Shown here piece after piece: positions 58,378-64,000 of a DNA stretch of 64,000 bases. The position numbers and the translations under genes were made by a program. Below the pieces are notes generated by a model. It saw nothing but the letters and a program-made list of their open reading frames with translations. It was not told the DNA's origin and did no database searches. Within the stretch, counting starts at the first letter, position 1, and every line of letters starts with the position of its first letter. The DNA comes from Tethya wilhelma (Eukaryota; Porifera; Demospongiae; Tethyida; Tethyidae): the NCBI GenBank assembly GCA_964030475.1, contig CAXIPT010000001.1, positions 16,479,712 to 16,543,711 of the forward strand, written 5' to 3'.

Positions 58378-58690
58378 ATTATTTATTTTGTAAAGTGTGT
58401 AAGACAAAAAATAATGTATTAAATTCAATTGTGTATGTATCCATATGACATTGTATGCTTGACTGTTTTTGCAGGTGTGTGTAATGTAAAAAGTTTCTTT
58501 GTGTATACACCAAAAAATGTGATAAAAAACCAACAAAATTAAGGACAATCGTATATACCTAATATTTCAACAGAGACACAAGTTGGAATTTATATTCTAC
58601 TCATGTATAATAATCTTATTACATGTATAGGTGATGAGGTGCACGTTCAAAGTCACAGCTTTACTAAAAAAAAAACTAAAAAAAAACAAA
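58378..58690. other. Convergent 3' region iRhom / SH2 protein
   Basis: A tail-to-tail AT-rich interval with poly-A runs near 58665-58690. No coding signal. Confidence 0.5.
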
Positions 58691-61679
58691 CTATTTCTTA
58701 AAAATTAAGCTCCTTCTATTTTTCTTTATTGCGCCACCTCTCTTTGTGTTCATGGGACCAGGTGCAGAAGTAGTAGCAGCAGCAGGCTTAGGTGCAGGTT
58801 TTGCTTTGGGTTTGTCGTAATCATAAGTAGGAAGTCTTCGTTGAGCAGCTGTGTACTGTTGAGGGAGAGGCTCAGCAGGACCGACAAGCATAAAGCCAGG
58901 TGGCATTTGATGTTTCACTTTGGGGGATCTAGCTGGTGATTTAGTGACCGGATTCACCTGTTTCACTCCTGGAACAATGGCTGCAAGCGAGTTAGACTGT
59001 GTGGTAGCAATTCCATTCTCAGAGTGGATTCCGTTAGTGTTTAAGCCAGGAGTACAATTTGAAGAATTTTTGTTTTCAGGTGTTACTATTGTCACAGCAG
59101 CAATGCCATTCTCTTCTGTTTGCACACCATTAGAAGTTTCAGGTTGACTGCTGTTGCTGGGAAGGAATGTACTCACTCCTTCAATGCCATCTGAACTCTG
59201 ATATTTGTCCACAGACTGTGTTTGAGGCACTGTAGGTGAAGTTGTCATGGAATTTGGACTAGCTGGTGATGTTGGTGGTTCTGAACTAACCGATGATACC
59301 CTTTGTGGGCCAGACTCCAGCTGCTTTTGGGGAGATGGAGAAGGGTGACCAAATGTTGTTAGAGCAGAGGCACTCCGTGGATCATGATCACTGGTTGCCA
59401 AACCACCAGGAGTGGGAGCAGTGTCAAATGTTTCTGGATTCCAATTCTGTTTGGTGATAAATTTGAACTTATTCTCTAGTTCTGCACCCTCTCCTCCAAC
59501 TGCTCCTGGTGAAAGTGCTGGTGTAGGAACACCTGACAATCTTCGAGGGGATGTTACTTCAGTTGGGCTTGATTTCTTGTTACTCTCTTCACTACCAAGA
59601 AGAGTTGGTTCTTCCGTGAGTGATTTTCGCTTATCCTTTTCCCTTTTCGAATTCTTTTTCTTCAGTTTCATGAAACCCCCCCTTTTCTTGCCCATTTGAG
59701 CCTGTAACTTCTCTCTTTCTTCATCTTCTTTCTTCTTAGCTAGGCCAGGGTGTGTCGCCAGGGGAGGCGGAGGAGGCATTGCTTCAAGGGAGCTTGGGAT
59801 TTCAATACGCCTTCCACTGCTCTTTGGTGAGGGAAGTGAACTTTGTTCTTCAACTGGCTTCTCCAGGAACATCTCAGGTATCGATAGTCTTTTTGGGGGA
59901 CAAGCAGCATCTGTCTTAGGTGGCTCACTTTCAGATTCTTGTGAGTTGCTTGTTTTCATGTTTGAAATGCTGGATACACGTTTTGGAACAGCTGGAGGGA
60001 GAGGAGACTTTGGTCTTTTTTGCTTAGAGGTGGTGGTAGGAGTTGTTTTAGGCTCTCCTTGGGATTTCTTCTCAAGTTCTTTCATCTTGTCACTTATTGA
60101 TGGAAGTTTCTTCAACTCATCTGCTTTATCACTTGGAGCTGATGGTTTAACTACCTCAGGAGTGTTTGGAGATTCGGGCAAAGCTTGGTTATTTTTTGAA
60201 TCAGTAAGCTCTTGTGACTTTGTGTCTGCAACTTCACCTAAATCAGAATCGAAGCTAGTTTCACAAAATTCATGAATGTCATTCTGTGGAGACTTCACTT
60301 CAGCTGGATCGATGGTTGCAGTGTTTTCTTTTTGATCCATGCTTTTCGAATTGACTGGTGGCTTTATGAAGACTGCCTCAATATTGTTGTTGGGTAGAAT
60401 ATATGATGTCACTGGGTCTACCTCACTTGTTTGACTCCTTGAAGACTTAGAGCTACCTTGACTCCTAACTATTTCATCACCAACGGATGCATTTGAGTAA
60501 TTCAGTCCAGACTGGCTCCTATCGATTGAGCTGTGACTCAATGCTGGACTGTAACCAGCTTGGCTTCCATCTTGTCCTTGCCATGGGTGATCATTAAGCT
60601 TTGAAAGATCGATAGCGTTGTGGGTGGTCTGCTTTGGTCTACTTTTGCTGCTATGTGGCCTTGATGATGATGATACTGGAGTAGTTCTTGGAGGCAATGA
60701 ACCACCAGTGACTACAGTTTTGATCACTGGAGAAGCAACTATTTTTGAAATATCTTCAGGAGAAACTACAGGTTCCTTCTGCAAAGCAAAAGATTGCAAT
60801 CATATGATTTATGTCATTTGCAGAATTGGTAATGTGTATAATACATACTGGCTCTTTGAGAAAGACAGATCCTAATCTGTTCTCCATATAGAATTCAATG
60901 GCATCTGGTAGAGAGGAGAATCCATAATTGTTGAAGACACACTCATTGTTGGGCGATACTTTCACGTCATAATGCCAAATTTCTTTGCCAGAGCTGCATA
61001 TATGCATACATCACACATGTATGTCAAGTGACAACATATGAATATTTGTAAGGAAGTGCTTAGAATGTATAAACATTTTCAAATGACATTCATAAAGTAC
61101 TATGTGTGATAGCAGTGGTGAATATTAGTTCTTAAAAGGAAATATTATGCACATCTGTAAACTCTAACCAGGGTTCGTTGCAAATAACTTGTGTATAGAG
61201 GATTACAAAGCAAAGAATCATAGATGTCCCACTTGCAAAAAAAAAAAAAATCTTTACACAAGGAAAACAAACCAATCTTCACCTTTCTAGTAAATTTGTG
61301 AACTATTAATAGCTATGTCTCTTTTTAAGGGCTCACCTAACAGAGAGTACATAATCAGCTTCAGGTAGGAGGCTATCTCTGACTAGGAATGAACCTGCTT
61401 CACCTCGCTCCGATAGAATCCGTTCAGACTTTCTTTCACTGATAGGTCCAGCATACCAGCTGTAGCAATATCATATTGAGTAATGATAAACAAACAGTGA
61501 AATGAATGTGGAAGCATTGATATTATAAATCTATGGTGGAAGCCATAGGTCAAAGCTAGGCCAATACCTGAACATGCTAACTAGACTGATGTATTGCAAA
61601 ATTACAACTCTCATACAGAGCTGTGAACTTACTATTCGTCCTCGATCAAGCTGAGCCCTGGCCTAGAAACGTTCGCCAT
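58691..61679 (-). CDS. SH2-domain adaptor-like protein with long disordered tail
   Basis: Exons: 61633-61679 (MANVSRPGLSLIEDE), 61337-61459, 60849-60993 and 58691-60778, about 800 aa. The SH2 domain occupies roughly residues 15-105: WYAGPISERKSERILSERGE, GSFLVRDS (the FLVRES-type Arg for phosphotyrosine is present), YVLSVSSGKEIWHYDV, VFNNYGFSSLPDAIEFY. The remainder, one exon, is Ser/Pro/Lys-rich and disordered, with proline motifs (PPPPPLATHPG, SPLPPAVPKRVSS) that could bind SH3 or WW domains. It ends in a basic tail (KKNRRSLIFKK). A YDYDKP tyrosine site is near the end. I do not recognise a named orthologue. Most likely a cytosolic adaptor downstream of tyrosine kinases. It is head-to-head with the K2P channel (184 bp). 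Confidence 0.75.
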
Positions 61680-61863
61680 CCTTTCACACTTGCACTATAA
61701 AAGAGGGGAGGGGCTAGGCAAGTGGAGTGTGACCAGCAGAATCAGAATGTGACAGGTCAAATTCGAGGTCACATTCCAATCACCTCCCACTATTTTCGTG
61801 CCACGCCCGCGAAAATTCATTCACGTGTCGAAAAAAGGATCAAGAAGAATTTACACAGGAGAA

Positions 61864-62535
61864 ATGTCTGACTCTGAGCCCGAGACACTGAAGAAAAGCC
61901 CTTCTCAGGACTCCATCGAATCCGAGGTGGAGTTGAAGACACCTGTTGGATGTTTCCATTGTAGGAAGGAAGGCTGTTCAGCGTGTTGGTGCTCCTTCAA
62001 CAACTACTGGAGGGCGATCGGTTATTTTGCTATAGTCGTCGTCTATCTGCTCATTGGGGGGGGCATCTTCACAGCTGCTGAGAGACCGACTGAGCTACAA
62101 GCGATTGAAAATGCAGAAATGGAGAGGGAAGAAGCACAAGAGGCCCTCGACAATCTAAAACGAACTCTTGTATTCACAATCACCAACAATTCCAACTTGA
62201 CTATTCCTGAAGCAACCGACTTTCTGGAGAACCTCGTTTCTGCATCTACCAATCTCAGCATTGCTCTCCAGCCAGTGATGGCTGAAGTGAATGGCCCAAT
62301 TTGGGACTTTTCATCTGCTGTTTTCTTTGCCTCTACAGTCATCACTACAATTGGTAAGAATGTCAGTGTTTCCATACATAATTAGCACTTTGTGGTGTTT
62401 CCTTAAACATTGAAGGGGCATTCATTGTGTTTTAAAATGTCATGGGTTTTATGATTTCATAGCATGACCACAAAGGAGGAGGACCTCAGAACTATATCCC
62501 ATAATACTCATTGAGTCAAACCACCTGTTAACATA

Positions 62536-62569
<34 letters not shown>

Positions 62570-63235
62570 CCAGGATATGGTACCATTGCTCCAGCAACTT
62601 CAGCAGGGCAAATCCTCTTCATATTCTACGCAATTATTGGAATCCCGATAGCTCTCCTCTTCCTCTCAGTACTGGGCCAAATAATCTCTGACCTCCTGGA
62701 GGCTGCACTTGAACCTTGCACCAAACGTTTTGGAAAAGATTCTGTCACCTCTCGTACCATTTACTTCGGCCTACTCATTCTCGTAACCCTCATATTCTTC
62801 ATCATCATACCAGCTGTCATTTACAATGTCATCGAAGAGTGGAACTTTCGTGAGAGCATCTACTACTGTTTTGTCACCTTGACAACCGTTGGATTTGGAG
62901 ATTTCGTTCCGTCCCAGGCTGGTTCCAGTGAAGTGGGTGGTCTCATTGGCTTTTACAAGCTCTGCTCTATCGTCTGGATGTGGATAGGACTGGCAATGGT
63001 TGCATCTCTCATCACAGAGATGCAGAATCTCATTGAAGCATTTGGCAAGCGGATACGTAAATCAGGTTGCTTACGAAAGGGTGCAAAGATGATCAGAGAT
63101 AAACGTACTAATGAACTGAAAGAGGTGCCAAAAGAGGGGTCTTCTCCAGAGAGAGAGCAGGAGGAGGGAGAGGAGGACGAGGAGAGGCTGACCACAGGTG
63201 CTGAAGGAGAAGGAGGCAAAGGGCAGGATGTTTGA
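61864..63235 (+). CDS. Two-pore-domain (K2P) potassium channel
   Basis: K2P channels give background potassium leak. Two exons (61864-62353 and 62574-63235) encode about 383 aa. ATG 61864 (MSDSEPETLKK) is the first ATG of the frame. TM1 is YFAIVVVYLLIGGGIFTAAE, followed by an extracellular cap with N-glycosylation sites (NNSNLT). P1 is STVITTIG|YGTIAP, with the intron splitting the first Gly codon of GYG, a position I recall as shared by many animal K2P genes. TM2 and TM3 are ILFIFYAIIGIPIALLFLSV and IYFGLLILVTLIFFIIIPAV. P2 is YYCFVTLTTVGFGDF. TM4 follows, then a charged C-terminus (EREQEEGEEDEE). Both selectivity filters are intact. Subfamily not assigned. Confidence 0.9.
62538..62568. repeat. 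CA microsatellite adjoining the K2P exon 2 acceptor
   Basis: About 15 CA units lie five bases from the acceptor caaccag of exon 2, where a polypyrimidine tract would normally be. Confidence 0.9.
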
Positions 63236-63440
63236 GTGGACTGTTGTGTAGATTGATACATTTTTTTAAAATTAATGTCTAGATTGCTTAAAATCAGTTG
63301 TAGTGTTGTGTGTGTGTGTGCATTATGCACAGATAAAGGGTTGAAGTTTCTAAATTATTTTTTTATTATAATGTTTCGCTCGATCATTGTGTATTTTATT
63401 CACAGTAAAAACAAATAAGTACACACAAAATTCAAAATTA

Positions 63441-64000
63441 TTATTTAGTTCTTTTCTTTGAGAGTTTAATCTTCTTTGAACCTATAGAAAATTGACTCAC
63501 TCACACACAAATCCCACGAGAGACACCACACCACCACCTACCAGTGACTTTCTTCCTTGACTTGTCTCCAACTGTTGCCATTTCTTTCCAAACATCATCG
63601 CCACCTTCATCTTCTTCGCTCTCAGAGAGGGACTCTCTCCCCTGCCTCTTCTCCCCGGCTACAACACCAGGGAGTACACTGGAGTCAGACTGCAGAAGGA
63701 ACACAGTGTCACAAAAAGAGAGGTACATAAATCTAGCTCTGTGTGCTACCTCCTGTGTGAAACTTGGCTTGTGAAAGAGAAGAGAATTTGACTGCAACTT
63801 CAAATATACCTGGTATAGCAGAATATAGAGCTTGGAAGTGGGGCAAAACAATGCTACAATATGGCTGGTGTTGCTGGTGCACAAACAATGGAATTGTTGA
63901 AGTACAATAATTAGCAACACCAAGCTGAAGTGTGTACATGAATGACTGTACCTGGAGTATCAGTTTAGCTGGGGCAACGGAATACACTCTCAGGTATCTG
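63441..64000 (-). CDS. 3' end of an unidentified gene (basic/acidic C-terminus)
   Basis: Three exons join in phase: 63952->64000 (RYLRVYSVAPAKLILQ), 63542-63689 (SDSSVLPGVVAGEKRQGRES, then the acidic LSESEEDEGGDDVW and KSRKKVT) and 63441-63481 (SKKIKLSKKRTK, stop). The lysine-rich end could be a nuclear or nucleolar signal. I do not recognise the family from this fragment. The bulk of the gene lies beyond the right edge. Confidence 0.5.

Noticed and set aside
58920..60275. Plus-strand hydrophobic frames opposite the SH2 tail
   Set aside because: Antisense of a Ser/Pro/Lys-rich exon gives Gly/Phe/Leu-rich frames; no supporting signals.

Overview
The window looks like eukaryotic nuclear DNA from an early-branching animal, most probably a sponge. 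Genes are packed tightly and broken into many short exons with GT..AG introns. Several are animal-type genes (Notch-ligand-like proteins, iRhom, a K2P channel, striatin, an adhesion-GPCR fragment). CA/TG and GA/CT microsatellites are abundant, and several small MITE-like inverted-repeat elements are present. The sponge assignment is inference. Gene identities come from reading conserved residues without a database search.

Layout. 1-4146 (-): striatin, running off the left edge. 4351-8306 (+): AMT-type ammonium transporter. 8689-10560 (-): MEMO1. 10856-12978 (+): Rab1. 13475-19967 (+): GCC2/GCC185-like GRIP golgin. 20286-20985 (-): TOMM20. 21128-21977 (+): MEA1. 22189-24406 (+) and 32501-34646 (+): two divergent SLC15/POT-like transporters, bracketing a Delta-like cluster on the minus strand. 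That cluster has two intact-looking copies (24591-27108, 28227-30581) and one decayed copy (30840-32358), with a broken patatin-phospholipase fragment (27231-27824) among them. 34980-35954 (-): CCDC97. 36097-36318 (+): SDHAF1. 36413-36688 (+): a small protein of unknown function.

36770-45610 is a poorly ordered stretch. It holds a PKD-domain exon, a 278-base N gap, an SLC26A11-like gene without its N-terminal half, a beta-helix repeat fragment, an astacin pseudogene, an adhesion-GPCR fragment and a 5'-truncated ankyrin-death gene. After it come RAD51B (45665-48762, +), DRC7/CCDC135 (48931-55367, -, with a tandemly duplicated exon), an iRhom (55568-58377, +), an orphan SH2 protein (58691-61679, -), a K2P potassium channel (61864-63235, +) and the 3' end of an unidentified gene (63441-64000, -).

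Most genes are unrelated housekeeping functions: Golgi traffic (Rab1, GCC2), mitochondria (TOMM20, SDHAF1), DNA repair (RAD51B), cilium (DRC7). What links them is arrangement: at least six pairs are head-to-head with about 140-300 bp between start codons, suggesting shared bidirectional promoters. The most notable observations are a hairpin MITE that inserted exactly at a splice donor and duplicated it, a microsatellite-bounded duplication of a DRC7 exon, Delta-like ligands with only half a DSL domain and differing EGF counts, and an iRhom that keeps a GxSG serine but has lost the catalytic histidine position. I found no wholly new multi-gene system.
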